DNA of 42,918 nucleotides from JAHWJX01 sp036386655 (GCA_036386655.1 DASVVG010000079.1:1-42918), one strand, 5' to 3'. Positions 31,224-40,487 are shown, numbered from the stretch's first letter. The notes: a model not told the origin generated them from the sequence alone. Made by a program: numbers and translations.

Positions 31224-31691
31224 ATGCTCCACACCCGGGCCTGGCGGAATTTCAAGCGGATGCAGCTGTCCGCCTGCCTGTTCGGCTTCCTGATCTACGC
31301 CCTCGCCGTGGTCCGCGCCTTCGACGCGCTGCCGGGCGACCCCCGCCTCAAGGCCTTCGTCTTCCTGGTCGCGCCTTTCGCCTTCTTCAGCATGACGCTG
31401 GCGGCGGTGTTCACCGCCACGCCCATCCGCCGCATGCTCAAGCGCTACGTCTGGATGACCTTCGCCGCCGGCTTCGGCCAGACGCCCATGTCGGTTGCGG
31501 GCGGGCTCGGCGTGCTCGCGGCGGCCGCGGGCTTCATCTTCCTGCAGATCCACCGCTTCGACGACGGCGGGCGCTACCCCGCCGGGATCTTCTCCGCCTA
31601 CGCCGCCGGCGTCGGCCTGCTCGTGGCGCAGACCCTGCTCTGCCGCGCGCTCGAGCGGGAGCCCGACGTCCGTCCCCTGATCGAGGAATAG
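31224..31691 (+). CDS. Four-helix membrane protein, unknown
   Basis: 155 residues with four hydrophobic helices (about 15-32, 44-66, 88-108, 124-142) and a positively charged start (RAWRNFKRM). No conserved motif or family recognised. Start at the ATG at 31224; a short gap separates it from apt. Inner-membrane location follows from the helices; the role is unknown. Confidence 0.7.
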   Translation: MLHTRAWRNFKRMQLSACLFGFLIYALAVVRAFDALPGDPRLKAFVFLVAPFAFFSMTLAAVFTATPIRRMLKRYVWMTFAAGFGQTPMSVAGGLGVLAAAAGFIFLQIHRFDDGGRYPAGIFSAYAAGVGLLVAQTLLCRALEREPDVRPLIEE

Positions 31692-31726
31692 GCAACCCGC
31701 CGAGCTTCGGGCCGTTCTCAGCGGGC

Positions 31727-32503
31727 ATGCTCCACTTTGAAGACGCCGCCTTCGAGCCGCCCCCGGAGGCGCAGGCCTTCTACGCCGAGAGCCTGCGTAT
31801 GCTCGTCGAGTCGGGCATCCCCTTCCTGCTCTCCGGCACCTACGCGGTCAGCGCCTACACGGGCATCGTGCGCCCGACGAAGGACCTCGACGTCTTCTGC
31901 AAGGCCGGCGACTACCCGCGGATCCTCGCCTACTTCCAGGAGCGCGGGTACGAGATCGCCGTCGAGGACGAGCGCTGGATCGGCAAGGTCTACAGCGGCA
32001 AGCACTTCTTCGACGTCATCTTCAACTTCTCGACCGCGGACGTGCCGATCACCGACGAGTGGTTCGAGGGCGCGCCCGAGATCGAGGTCTACGGAACCTG
32101 CGCCCGCATCACCAAGCCCACCGAGCTGGTGTGGTCGAAGGCCTTCCTGCAGGACCGCTACCGCTACGATGGCGCGGACGTGGTCCACGTCATTCTCAAG
32201 AAGGGCGACGAGATCGATTGGAAGCGGCTGCTGGCCTACATGGAGAGCTTCTGGGAGGTGTTGCTGATCCACCTCCTGAACTTCCGCTTCATCTACCCGA
32301 CCGAGCGCCACCTCGTGCCGCGCTGGCTGATGGAGGAGCTGATGGCGCGCCTGCAGGCGCACCTCACCATGCCCCCGCCGCAGGTGAAGATCTGCCGGGG
32401 CCGGCTGTTCAGCCCGCGCGACTACGTGACCGACATCACCGAGTGGGGCTTCGCCGACGTCGTCGGCAAGGGCCTGACGGAGCGACATGATCCCATCAAG
32501 TGA
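31727..32503 (+). CDS. Nucleotidyltransferase-fold protein
   Basis: 258 residues. The segment FLLSGTYAVSAYTGIVRPTKDLDVFCK has the minimal nucleotidyltransferase signature: G37 followed by DLD (D53, D55). A third acidic residue is likely FFDVIFNF (about D90), and ITKPTELVWSKAFLQDRYRYDGADVVHVI matches the helical part of this superfamily. The substrate (nucleotide, tRNA or protein) is unknown. It overlaps the phosphoesterase gene that follows by 17 bases; an enzyme that adds a nucleotide next to one that may remove it is an appealing pairing, but this is inference. Confidence 0.75.
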   Translation: MLHFEDAAFEPPPEAQAFYAESLRMLVESGIPFLLSGTYAVSAYTGIVRPTKDLDVFCKAGDYPRILAYFQERGYEIAVEDERWIGKVYSGKHFFDVIFNFSTADVPITDEWFEGAPEIEVYGTCARITKPTELVWSKAFLQDRYRYDGADVVHVILKKGDEIDWKRLLAYMESFWEVLLIHLLNFRFIYPTERHLVPRWLMEELMARLQAHLTMPPPQVKICRGRLFSPRDYVTDITEWGFADVVGKGLTERHDPIK

Positions 32504-33230
32504 GCAAGGCGCGCGCCCCGTGCGCGTGGCGGTGATCGGCGACCTCCACGTGGGCGAAACCGCCCAGCACCCCTATCGCGACCTGTTCGGTCACATCAGC
32601 CACGAGGCCGACGTGCTCGTGCTGGCGGGCGACCTCACCAACTACGGCAAGATCCGGGAAGCCGAGATCCTGGCGGAGGACCTGCGCGCGGCGACCATTC
32701 CCGTCGTCGCGGTCCTCGGCAACCACGACCACGAGGTGGGCCAGCCGGAGGAGGTGAAGCGCATCCTGCTGGATGCCGGCGTTCGCCTGCTCGACGGCGG
32801 CGAGGGCTATGAGATCCACGGCGTCGGTTTCGCCGGCTGCATGGGGGCGATGGGCGGTTTCGGACGCTTCATGCTGAGCTCGTTCGGGGAGGGCTATCTA
32901 AAGCGGTTCGTCCACGAATGCGCCGAGGAGGCGCTGAAGCTCGAGACCTCTCTGCGCATGCTGCGGACGGAGCGCACGATGGTCGTGCTGCACTATTCGC
33001 CCATCCCGGACACGCTGGTCGGCGAGCCGCTGGAGATATTCCCCTTCCTCGGCTCGTCCCGCATGGCCGAGACCATCGACCGGTACGACAACGTCAGCCT
33101 AGCCGTGCACGGCCACGCGCACCGCGGCACCTACGCGGGCCGCACGCCGCGCGGAGTGCCGGTGCACAACTGCGCCGCGCCGCTCTTGATGCAGTGCTTC
33201 GGGAGGCCCTACACCATCTTCGAGTTGTGA
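32487..33230 (+). CDS. Metallophosphoesterase (calcineurin-like)
   Basis: 247 residues with all five metal-site motifs: GDLHVGE (D19, H21), VLAGDLTNYG, VLGNHDHE, LHYSPIPDT and HGHAHRGTYAG. No signal peptide, so cytoplasmic. The family covers nucleases, nucleotidases and cyclic-nucleotide phosphodiesterases. Overlaps the nucleotidyltransferase-fold gene by 17 bases, which argues for strict co-expression of the two. Confidence 0.9.
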   Translation: MIPSSEQGARPVRVAVIGDLHVGETAQHPYRDLFGHISHEADVLVLAGDLTNYGKIREAEILAEDLRAATIPVVAVLGNHDHEVGQPEEVKRILLDAGVRLLDGGEGYEIHGVGFAGCMGAMGGFGRFMLSSFGEGYLKRFVHECAEEALKLETSLRMLRTERTMVVLHYSPIPDTLVGEPLEIFPFLGSSRMAETIDRYDNVSLAVHGHAHRGTYAGRTPRGVPVHNCAAPLLMQCFGRPYTIFEL

Positions 33231-33247
33231 CCTTGAGAGCGCCTTCC

Positions 33248-34909
33248 ATGAAGCTCGTCGCCACCGCCTTCGCCGCCCTCGCGCTCACCGCCTGCGCCGC
33301 CGTCCCGCCCGCCGACACCGGCGGCGTCGCGACCGCCATTGAACCCGCACGCCTGGCGCAGCACGTCCAGGTCCTCGCCTCGGACGAGTTCGAGGGCCGC
33401 GGCCCCGCCACGCCGGCCGAGCAGAAGACGGTCGACTACATCGCCCGCCAGTTCGCCGAAGCCGGCCTGCAGCCCGGCGGCCCCGACGGCAGCTGGTTCC
33501 AAGAAGTGCCGCTCCTGCAGTCCGACATTTCGGGCACGCCGAGCCTCGCCTTCACGGTCGGCGGCCAGCGCGTCCCGCTGACGCAAGGGGAGCAGATCGC
33601 CGTTCGCGCGAGCATGCAGAACGTCGACCGCGTGAACATCCAGAACGCGCCGCTGGTGTTCCTCGGCTACGGCGTGCTCGCCAAGGAGAGGAACTGGGAC
33701 GACTTCAAAGGGGCCGACCTGCGCGGCAAGGTGGGCGTGGTGCTCGTCAACGACCCCGACTTCGAGACGGGGCAGGGCGACTTCGGCGGCAAGGCCATGA
33801 CCTACTACGGCCGCTGGACCTACAAGTACGAGGAGGCCGCCCGCCAGGGCCTCGCGGGCCTACTCATCGTCCACGAAACCGCGCCGGCTTCGTACGGCTG
33901 GGCGACGGTGAAGAACTCCAACACCAACACGATGTTCGACATCGTGCGCGCCAACCCGGCGGAGACCCACCCGCTGCTGGAAGGCTGGATCCAGCGCGAC
34001 ACCGCGGTCGAGCTGTTCCGCAGCGCCGGCCAGGACTTCGAGGCGCTCAAGCGTCAGGCGCAGAGCCGCGAGTTCCGCCCTGTCACTCTGGCGAACACAA
34101 CGTTCTCGGCGGACTACGCCGTCAGGCAGTCGAACATCCGCTCGAGGAACGTGCTGGGCCGCCTGCCGGGGCGCACGCGGCCGAACGAGACCATCCTCTA
34201 CGGCGGCCACTGGGACCACCTCGGCGTCGGCGCCCCCGACGCCCAGGGCGACCGCATCTACAACGGCGCGGTCGACAACGCGACGGGCATCGCCGCGATC
34301 ATCGAGATCGCCCGCGCCTTCGCCTCCGGCCCTCGTCCCGAGCGCTCAGTTGTCTTCGGCGCCTGGACGGTGGAGGAGAAGGGCCTCCTGGGCTCCGAGT
34401 ACTACGCCGCCAACCCCGTCTACCCGCTCGCGAGCACCGTCGCCGGCTTCAACATCGACGCCTGGTCGCCGATCGGCCCCGCGCACGACATGCTGGTCAT
34501 CGGCTACGGGCAGAGCGAACTGGAGGAGCGGATCGAGCGGGTTCTCGCCACGCGCGGCCGGGTCATCGCGCCGGACGCCCACCCGGAGGCGGGCTACTTC
34601 TACCGCTCCGACCACTTCCCCATGGCCAAGCGCGGCGTGCCGATGCTGTACGTGGACTCGGGCGCCGACCTGCTTCAGGGCGGAAAGGCCGCGGGCGAGG
34701 CGTACGACGCGACCTACCGTCGGGACGCCTACCATCAGCCCGCCGACGAGTACGATCCCGCGACCTGGAACTTCGACGGCATGGCGCTCGACGCAATGGT
34801 GCTGTTCGAGGTCGGCCGCGAACTCGCCAACTCGCGCGACTGGCCGAACTACCGCACCACCTCCGAGTTCCGGCCGGAGCGCGACAAGACCGCCGCCGCC
34901 CGGCGCTAG
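33248..34909 (+). CDS. M28-family metallopeptidase, lipoprotein
   Basis: 553 residues from the ATG at 33248. Lipobox LTAC with C16, so outer-membrane or periplasmic lipoprotein. A PA domain is inserted (about 120-290, NAPLVFLGYGVLAKERNWDDFKG). Zinc ligands of the M28 fold: GGHWDHLGVG, GAVDNATGIAAIIEIAR, VEEKGLLGSEYYA and YRSDHFPMAKRG. It probably trims peptides outside the cytoplasm as an aminopeptidase or carboxypeptidase. The frame is open upstream to 32918 but overlaps the phosphoesterase gene. Its stop overlaps the convergent gene by four bases. Confidence 0.92.
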   Translation: MKLVATAFAALALTACAAVPPADTGGVATAIEPARLAQHVQVLASDEFEGRGPATPAEQKTVDYIARQFAEAGLQPGGPDGSWFQEVPLLQSDISGTPSLAFTVGGQRVPLTQGEQIAVRASMQNVDRVNIQNAPLVFLGYGVLAKERNWDDFKGADLRGKVGVVLVNDPDFETGQGDFGGKAMTYYGRWTYKYEEAARQGLAGLLIVHETAPASYGWATVKNSNTNTMFDIVRANPAETHPLLEGWIQRDTAVELFRSAGQDFEALKRQAQSREFRPVTLANTTFSADYAVRQSNIRSRNVLGRLPGRTRPNETILYGGHWDHLGVGAPDAQGDRIYNGAVDNATGIAAIIEIARAFASGPRPERSVVFGAWTVEEKGLLGSEYYAANPVYPLASTVAGFNIDAWSPIGPAHDMLVIGYGQSELEERIERVLATRGRVIAPDAHPEAGYFYRSDHFPMAKRGVPMLYVDSGADLLQGGKAAGEAYDATYRRDAYHQPADEYDPATWNFDGMALDAMVLFEVGRELANSRDWPNYRTTSEFRPERDKTAAARR

Positions 34910-35892
34910 TTTAGGTCGTAGGCCCAGAGGAAGCGGATCACCGCGTCCGCGACCGGCGGGCTGGCCAGCGACGCTGTGACGGCGTCTCCTGCGCCAGCGA
35001 GCGCGATCGTGCCGCCGAACGCCGGCAGCGTGGCCGAGCCGTCCGCGTTTCGCCGCAGGGTGGCGGAGCGCAGCGTCCGGATCTTGCCGCCGTCCTCGAC
35101 CTCGGCCTTCAGCTCCAGCCGCTCGGGCGTGACGCCGACGACCCGCACCCGCAGCGTCATGGGCGCCGCGAACGCGGCCTGCGCCAGCTGCACCTGGGCC
35201 GGGGCGCTCTTGGCCCACAGCATCTCGTTGCCGAAAGCCGCGGGGGCGAGCGGGCTCTGGTCCGCCGGGCTGCGCTGCACGCCGTAGCCCAGCTTCAGCG
35301 TGTCCCTGCGCCGCCCGAAGTCAGGGAAGCACACCGCCTGGCCCGCCTGCACGGCGCACCAGTTGTACTTCGGCGCCATCGCCGCGAGCCGATCATCGCT
35401 CACCGCCTCCCGCACGAGGCCGTAGACGGGGGTGCCAGGCGGCAGCGTCAGGACCTTCTTGCGCCCGCCGAGCCCGGTTCGGACATCGACCTCCGTGGTC
35501 AGGGCGCCCGCCACGGCTTGCCGCACCTGCACGCTGAGCAACTCGCCGCCGGTGCGCACGGGCCCGACAACCAGCCGCAGCGTCGCGGCGTCCGCGACCA
35601 GTCCGGACCACCCCTTCAGCAGCTTCCGGGACGGGCCGGCGGTGAGCACCTCCGCCACCTCCGCGACCCCGCCGCGGCCGCACGTCTTCCAGCTGGTCAG
35701 GAAGCCGTTCACGTAGTCGACGACGTACTCCTCCTTCAGCGGGTCGCACGGGCGCGTGGTGTCCAGCTGCGAGTCCAGCGTCTCAACCGGCGCGGACGCC
35801 TCGAGCATCTGCGCCGCGGCCGCTCCGCAGTTCAGCGCCAGCGCCGCTACGGCGGCTCCTGCGACGATCCTCGAGCTTCCCCGCATCAACAC
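34906..35892 (-). CDS. Secreted hypothetical protein
   Basis: 328 residues (a start at M3, 35886, is equally possible). Signal peptide about 1-27 ending AAAA. Mature part with cysteine pairs (RPCDPLKEE ... WKTCGRGG, NWCAVQAGQAVCFPDFG) and long strand-rich stretches (TLRVRVVGVTPERLELKAEVEDGGKIRTL). No catalytic motif or family recognised. Periplasmic location is likely. It ends convergent with the M28 peptidase gene. Confidence 0.7.
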   Translation of the reverse strand: MLMRGSSRIVAGAAVAALALNCGAAAAQMLEASAPVETLDSQLDTTRPCDPLKEEYVVDYVNGFLTSWKTCGRGGVAEVAEVLTAGPSRKLLKGWSGLVADAATLRLVVGPVRTGGELLSVQVRQAVAGALTTEVDVRTGLGGRKKVLTLPPGTPVYGLVREAVSDDRLAAMAPKYNWCAVQAGQAVCFPDFGRRRDTLKLGYGVQRSPADQSPLAPAAFGNEMLWAKSAPAQVQLAQAAFAAPMTLRVRVVGVTPERLELKAEVEDGGKIRTLRSATLRRNADGSATLPAFGGTIALAGAGDAVTASLASPPVADAVIRFLWAYDLN

Positions 35893-35957
35893 GCTCCCCT
35901 GATCGCGCCACTTTCCACGCCCCTCGGCGGCGCGGGAAGCCCCTGCGGCGCCGCGCC

Positions 35958-36623
35958 TCAGCCGCCGTGCTGCGCAAAGAACTCCAGGGTGCTCCGGCGC
36001 GCCTGCGCCGCCGCCTGCGGATCGTGGTCGGGCCGGTCCGAGAAGAAGCCGTGGGCGGCGTCGTACATGTGTATCGGCACGTCCGGCTTGGCGGACCGCA
36101 CCTTCTCCACCGCCTCGGCGGGGATGCTCTCGTCACGCGTGCCGAAGTGCAGGATGATCGGACAGCGCGGCTCCTCGTCCAGCAGGTCGGGGATCAAGCG
36201 ACCGTAGAACGCCGCCGCCGCCGCCAGGCCACCGCACCGCGCGGCCGCCACCCACGTCGCGCTGCCGCCCCAGCAGAAGCCCGCCGCGAACACCGGCTGC
36301 GGCAGCTGGTCGATGCACGCCTGCACGTCGCCCGCGACGGTGCGCCACTCCGTCTGCTCCGCCAGCGAGCGGCCGCGCCCGACGCCCTCCGGCCCGTAGC
36401 CGGCCTCGAAACCCGGGACGATGCGGTCGAACAGCGACGGCGCGATCACCTCGAACCCATCGTCGGCGAACGAGTCCGCCAGCGCGCGCATGTTGGCGTT
36501 GACGCCGAATATCTCCTGGATCAGCACCAGCCCGCCCCGGCGCGGCGCCTGCGCGTCCACATGGTACGCGCCGAACCTGAAGCCGTCGGCGCGGCTCTTC
36601 GGCGTGAACTCCTGCCCCTTCAT
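35958..36623 (-). CDS. Dienelactone hydrolase family protein
   Basis: 221 residues, alpha/beta hydrolase of the DLH type. Nucleophile C117 in GFCWGG, D164 in GTRDESIP, H191 in DAAHGFF, and E37 in LIQEIFGVN, the glutamate that activates the cysteine. True dienelactone hydrolases open dienelactone in chloroaromatic breakdown, but many family members act on unknown carboxylic esters. Divergent from the luciferase-like gene with a 24-base gap. No neighbouring aromatic genes. Confidence 0.92.
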   Translation of the reverse strand: MKGQEFTPKSRADGFRFGAYHVDAQAPRRGGLVLIQEIFGVNANMRALADSFADDGFEVIAPSLFDRIVPGFEAGYGPEGVGRGRSLAEQTEWRTVAGDVQACIDQLPQPVFAAGFCWGGSATWVAAARCGGLAAAAAFYGRLIPDLLDEEPRCPIILHFGTRDESIPAEAVEKVRSAKPDVPIHMYDAAHGFFSDRPDHDPQAAAQARRSTLEFFAQHGG

Positions 36624-36647
36624 GATACCGCCCCCTATATCGCCCCC

Positions 36648-37649
36648 ATGATCCCGCTATCCGTACTCGACCTGTCGCCGATCGTGGAGGGCGGCGACGC
36701 AGCCGCGTCCTTCCGCAACACGCTCGACCTTGCGCAGCACGCGGAGCGCTGGGGCTACCGGCGCTTCTGGCTGGCCGAGCACCATGGCATGCCGGGCGTG
36801 GGCAGCGCCGCCACGTCCGTGCTCATCGGCTGGGTGGCGCAGGGCACCTCCACCATCCGCGTCGGCGCCGGCGGTATCATGCTGCCGAACCACGCACCGC
36901 TGGTGATCGCCGAGCAGTTCGGCACGCTGGAGTCGCTCTTTCCCGGCCGGATCGACCTCGGCCTCGGACGCGCGCCCGGCTCCGACCAGCTCACCGCGCG
37001 AGCCCTGCGCCGGACCCTCGCTTCCGATCCGGACGAGTTCCCTCGCGACGTGATGGAGCTGATGGCCTGGTTCCAGCCCGCGCAGGCGGGGCAGGGGGTT
37101 CAGGCCGTCCCCGGAGCGGGTCTGAACGTGCCGATCTGGATCCTGGGCTCGAGCCTCTTCGGCGCGCAACTCGCCGCCGCCCTCGGGCTGCCCTACGCGT
37201 TCGCGTCGCACTTCGCGCCGGCGCAGATGGAGGAGGCGATCGCGCTCTACCGGCATCGCTTCCAGCCGTCCGCGCAGCTCGACCGCCCTTACGTCATGCT
37301 CGGCTACAACGTCTTCGCCGCCGACACCGATGAGGAGGCGCGCTTCCTCGCCACCTCGATGCAGCAGGCGTTCGTCAACCTTCGCACCGGCCGCCCCGGC
37401 AAGCTGCAGCCGCCGGTGGAGGGTTACGCCGACCGGCTCGAGCCCGCGGCGCGCGCGATGCTGGACCAGGTGCTGTCCTGCTCCGCGATCGGCTCGCGCG
37501 ACACCGTTCGCCGCGAGCTGGAGGCGTTCGTCGCGCGCACCCGCGCCGACGAGCTCATGGTGACGTCGCAGGTGTTCGATCACGCCGCCCGGCTGCGCTC
37601 GTTCGAGATCGCCGCCGAAGCCCGGGAGGCGCTCGCCTCCGCGGCCTAG
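36648..37649 (+). CDS. LLM-class flavin-dependent oxidoreductase
   Basis: 333 residues from the ATG at 36648. Luciferase-like TIM-barrel landmarks: start IPLSVLDLSPI, RFWLAEHHGMPGVGSAA, IRVGAGGIMLPNHAPLVIAEQFGTLESLFPGRIDLGLGRAPG and LGSSLFGAQLAA. It resembles the MsnO8/YhbW group of FMNH2- or F420-using monooxygenases found in many bacteria; substrate unknown. Overlaps the convergent ychF stop by four bases. Confidence 0.92.
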   Translation: MIPLSVLDLSPIVEGGDAAASFRNTLDLAQHAERWGYRRFWLAEHHGMPGVGSAATSVLIGWVAQGTSTIRVGAGGIMLPNHAPLVIAEQFGTLESLFPGRIDLGLGRAPGSDQLTARALRRTLASDPDEFPRDVMELMAWFQPAQAGQGVQAVPGAGLNVPIWILGSSLFGAQLAAALGLPYAFASHFAPAQMEEAIALYRHRFQPSAQLDRPYVMLGYNVFAADTDEEARFLATSMQQAFVNLRTGRPGKLQPPVEGYADRLEPAARAMLDQVLSCSAIGSRDTVRRELEAFVARTRADELMVTSQVFDHAARLRSFEIAAEAREALASAA

Positions 37650-38743
37650 GCGTTGAAGCGGAAGTGCATCACGTCGCCGTCCCGGACGACGTACTCCTTG
37701 CCTTCGAGCCGCATCTTGCCGGCCTCCTTGGCGGGCACCTCGCCGCCCAGGCGTACGTAGTCGTCGTAGGCGATCGTCTCGGCGCGGATGAAGCCCTTCT
37801 CGAAGTCGTTGTGGATCACACCCGCCGCCTGGGGCGCGGTGGTCCCGACGTTGATGGTCCAAGCCCGCGCCTCCTTGGGCCCCACGGTGAAGTAGCTCTG
37901 CAGCCCGAGCAGCGCGTAGGCCTCGTGGATCAGCCGGTTCAGTCCGGGCTCCTCGAGCCCCACCGCCTCCAGGAACTCGGCGCGTTCCTCTTCCGGCAGC
38001 ATGGCGATCTCGCTCTCGATCTTGGCCGAGATCACCACCCACTTGGCGCCGTCCCGCGCCGCCCGTTCCGCCACCTTTTCCGACAGCGCGTTGCCCGTGG
38101 CCGCGCTCTCCTCGTCCACGTTGCACACGTAGAGCGCCGGCTTGGAGGTCAGCAGCTGCATCATGCGCCAGCCCTTCTCGTCCTCCTTCGCCACCTGCGC
38201 CGCGCGCGCCGGGCGTCCGGCGTTCAGCTGCTCCAGGGCCAGGTTGACCAGCTTCAGCGTGGCGGCGGACTCCTTGTCGCCCGCCTTGGCCCGCTTCGAA
38301 AGATTGTCGACCCGCTTCTCCAAGCTCTCGAGGTCGGCCAGCATCAGCTCGGTCTCGATGATCTCCAGGTCCTCGATGGGATCGACCCGGCCCTCGACGT
38401 GTGTGACGTCGCCGCCTTCGAAGCAGCGCGCGACGAAGGCCACCGCGTCGGTGTCGCGGATGTTGGCCAGGAACTGGTTGCCCAGCCCCTCGCCCTTGCT
38501 GGCGCCCCGCACCAGCCCCGCCACGTCGACGAAGTTGATGCGCGCGGGGATGATCTCCTTCGACTTCGCGATGGCGGCGAGCTTCTCCAGCCGCGGCTCA
38601 GGCACCGCGACGTCGCCGACGTTCGGCTCGATGGTGCAGAACGGATAGTTCGCGGCCTGGGCCGCCGCCGTCTGCGTCAGGGCGTTGAACAGGGTGGACT
38701 TGCCGACGTTCGGCAGGCCCACGATCGCGACTTTGAGCGCCAA
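37646..38743 (-). CDS. ychF: Redox-regulated ATPase YchF (Obg family)
   Basis: 365 residues. P-loop GLPNVGKSTLFNALT at about 8-22, switch region FVDVAGLVRGASKGEGLGNQFLANIRD, NVDEESA in place of NKxD (so ATP over GTP, as known for the family), and the C-terminal TGS domain (SYFTVGPKEARAWTINVG ... AGVIHNDFEKGFIRAETI ... YVVRDGDVMHFRFN). A near-universal ribosome-associated ATPase that dampens stress responses. Typical length. Confidence 0.97.
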   Translation of the reverse strand: MALKVAIVGLPNVGKSTLFNALTQTAAAQAANYPFCTIEPNVGDVAVPEPRLEKLAAIAKSKEIIPARINFVDVAGLVRGASKGEGLGNQFLANIRDTDAVAFVARCFEGGDVTHVEGRVDPIEDLEIIETELMLADLESLEKRVDNLSKRAKAGDKESAATLKLVNLALEQLNAGRPARAAQVAKEDEKGWRMMQLLTSKPALYVCNVDEESAATGNALSEKVAERAARDGAKWVVISAKIESEIAMLPEEERAEFLEAVGLEEPGLNRLIHEAYALLGLQSYFTVGPKEARAWTINVGTTAPQAAGVIHNDFEKGFIRAETIAYDDYVRLGGEVPAKEAGKMRLEGKEYVVRDGDVMHFRFNA

Positions 38744-38820
38744 GGCGACGGCTCCGGGGAGGACGAAAAGCGGGAAGGGCGCCCTGTATCAGCCCCGGCG
38801 CGGGAAGGGGAGGGGGCGAG

Positions 38821-38851
38821 TTGAAACAACTGCAACAGTCACCGATATAGT
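38821..38851 (+). promoter_or_regulatory. Possible promoter of the pirin gene
   Basis: TTGAAA at 38821-38826 and TATAGT at 38846-38851 with a 19-base spacer, longer than ideal. Placed 24 bases before the pirin start codon. Confidence 0.3.
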
Positions 38852-38874
38852 TCGTGCCTTCGAGGGAGCCGCCC

Positions 38875-39723
38875 ATGCTCGACCAAGCCGTCCGTCCCGT
38901 CCGCCCGGTGCTGAAGATCGTGCGCGGCCAGCCCGCCTCCGACGGCGCGGGCGTGCGCATGACGCGCCTGCTCGGGACGCAGGACGCCCAGATGTTCGAC
39001 CCGTTCCTGATGCTGGACTTCTTCAACAGCGAGGACAGCGCCGACTACCTGGCCGGCTTCCCGGACCACCCGCACCGCGGGTTCGAGACGGTCACCTACA
39101 TGCTCGAGGGGCGCATGCGGCACGGCGACAACAAGGGCAACGCCGGGGTCATCGAGACCGGCGGAATCCAGTGGATGCGCGCGGGCTCCGGCCTCGTCCA
39201 CTCGGAGATGCCTGAGCAGACCGAAGGCCGCATGAGCGGCTTCCAGCTCTGGGTGAACCTGCCCTCGCACCTGAAGATGAGCCCGCCCGCCTACCAGGAG
39301 TTCGACGCCTCCCGGATTGCGGTGGAGGCCCGGGAAGGTGGCGCCCAGGTGAAGGTGATCGCCGGCCGCACGTCGCTCGGAACAGAAGGCCCGGTGCAGG
39401 GCGGGGCGGTGGACGCCCTCTACTTCGACGTGACGCTGCCCGCGGGCGCGACGTTCGTCGAGCCGCTCGGCGCTGAGCGCAACGCCATGGTCGCCGTGTT
39501 CGAAGGTGCGGTCGGGATCGCCCGCGCACGCGCCGAAGCCACGTCGGTGGCCTTCCTCGGCGAAGGCGAGCGCGTGGAAGTGCAGGCGGAGCGCGATAGC
39601 CGGTTCCTGCTGATCGCCGGACGGCCGCTCAACGAGCCCGTCGCATGGGCCGGTCCGTTCGTGATGAACACGCGCGAAGAGGTGATGCAGGCCTTCGACG
39701 ACTTCCGCGCCGGGAAGTTCTAG
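38875..39723 (+). CDS. Pirin family protein
   Basis: 282 residues from the ATG at 38875, eight bases after GGGAG; a longer frame from 38854 is less likely. Bicupin with the pirin signature: FLMLDFFNSED, PDHPHRGFETVTYMLEGRMRHGDNKGN with metal-binding histidines, GGIQWMRAGSGLVHSEMP and a C-terminal cupin with pirin-type ending MNTREEVMQAFDDFRAGKF. Family members are iron-binding cupins, some with quercetin dioxygenase activity or regulatory roles. Ends against a tiny antisense frame. Confidence 0.92.
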   Translation: MLDQAVRPVRPVLKIVRGQPASDGAGVRMTRLLGTQDAQMFDPFLMLDFFNSEDSADYLAGFPDHPHRGFETVTYMLEGRMRHGDNKGNAGVIETGGIQWMRAGSGLVHSEMPEQTEGRMSGFQLWVNLPSHLKMSPPAYQEFDASRIAVEAREGGAQVKVIAGRTSLGTEGPVQGGAVDALYFDVTLPAGATFVEPLGAERNAMVAVFEGAVGIARARAEATSVAFLGEGERVEVQAERDSRFLLIAGRPLNEPVAWAGPFVMNTREEVMQAFDDFRAGKF

Positions 39724-39803
39724 CGGGCGGCGATCACCGCGCCGATCGTCAGCGCCAGCGCGGTGAGCCCGCCCAGCAGCAGCCTGATCCTGATGAACCC
39801 CAC
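39720..39803 (-). CDS. Possible 27-residue membrane peptide
   Basis: From a GTG preceded by GGGGGCTGG: a short basic start (VGFIRIR) then one hydrophobic helix (LLLGGLTALALTIGAVIAAR) and stop. Its stop codon shares CTAG with the pirin stop. The hydrophobic pattern and ribosome site are suggestive, but at this length chance cannot be excluded. Confidence 0.3.
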   Translation of the reverse strand: MGFIRIRLLLGGLTALALTIGAVIAAR

Positions 39804-39867
39804 GTCCAGCCCCCACTGGTCAACGAAGCGAGGTTAGCAGGTTCGTTGTTCCCGGACAGGGGGTGCG

Positions 39868-40485
39868 TCAGTCGGCCTCGCGCGGCTTGCGCGGATCGCC
39901 TTTCGGAGCCGGGGCCAGCCTCAGCACCTCGGTCTGGTACTTCTCGTCCTCGCCCGCCGCGAGCAGGGGCAGGGCGTCGGCGCAGGCCTCCACCAGCGCC
40001 TTGACCCACGGCTGCTCCGCCTTCGCAAAGTCCCCCAGCACGTAGGCGTGCACGAGGTCCTTGTCGCCGGGGTGTCCCACGCCCATCCGGGCGCGCCGGA
40101 ACTCCGCCCCGATCTGGCTGGTGATGGAGCGGATGCCGTTGTGCCCGGCCGCGCCGCCGCCGGTCTTCATCCGGAAGCGTCCAGGGGCGAGGTCGATCTC
40201 GTCGTAGAAGGCGACCACCTGCGCCGGCTTCACCTTGTAGAACTGCATGGCCGCGCCGACCGCGCGACCGCTCTCGTTCATGTAGGTCTGCGGCTTGAGC
40301 AGGAGCGCGCGGACGGGCCCCTCGGCCGTGTCGACCGCGCCCTCCGAAGCGAGGCTCTGGAACTTCGAACGCTCGGGGCCGAACCGCCACCGATGCGCGA
40401 TGGCGTCGACGGCCATGAAGCCGATGTTGTGCCGGTTGCTCGCGTACCTCGGCCCCGGATTGCCGAGGCCGGCCAGGATCAGCAG
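39868..40485 (-). CDS. pth: Peptidyl-tRNA hydrolase, non-standard start
   Basis: About 205 residues. Landmarks: ILAGLGNPGPRYASNRHNIGFMAVDAI with catalytic histidine in NRHNIG, LLKPQTYMNESGRAVGAAM, FYDEIDLAPGRFRMKTGGGAAGHNGIRSI and GVGHPGDKDLVHAYVLGDF. It frees tRNA from stalled peptidyl-tRNA. No ATG, GTG or TTG exists in frame near the expected start; the first is 87 codons upstream inside rplY. A CTG at 40485 follows GGAG by eight bases and gives LLILAGLGNPG, the normal family start, so a CTG start (or a lost base) is proposed. It overlaps the end of rplY by none but lies three bases away. Confidence 0.9.
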   Translation of the reverse strand: MLILAGLGNPGPRYASNRHNIGFMAVDAIAHRWRFGPERSKFQSLASEGAVDTAEGPVRALLLKPQTYMNESGRAVGAAMQFYKVKPAQVVAFYDEIDLAPGRFRMKTGGGAAGHNGIRSITSQIGAEFRRARMGVGHPGDKDLVHAYVLGDFAKAEQPWVKALVEACADALPLLAAGEDEKYQTEVLRLAPAPKGDPRKPREAD

Positions 40486-40487
40486 GC

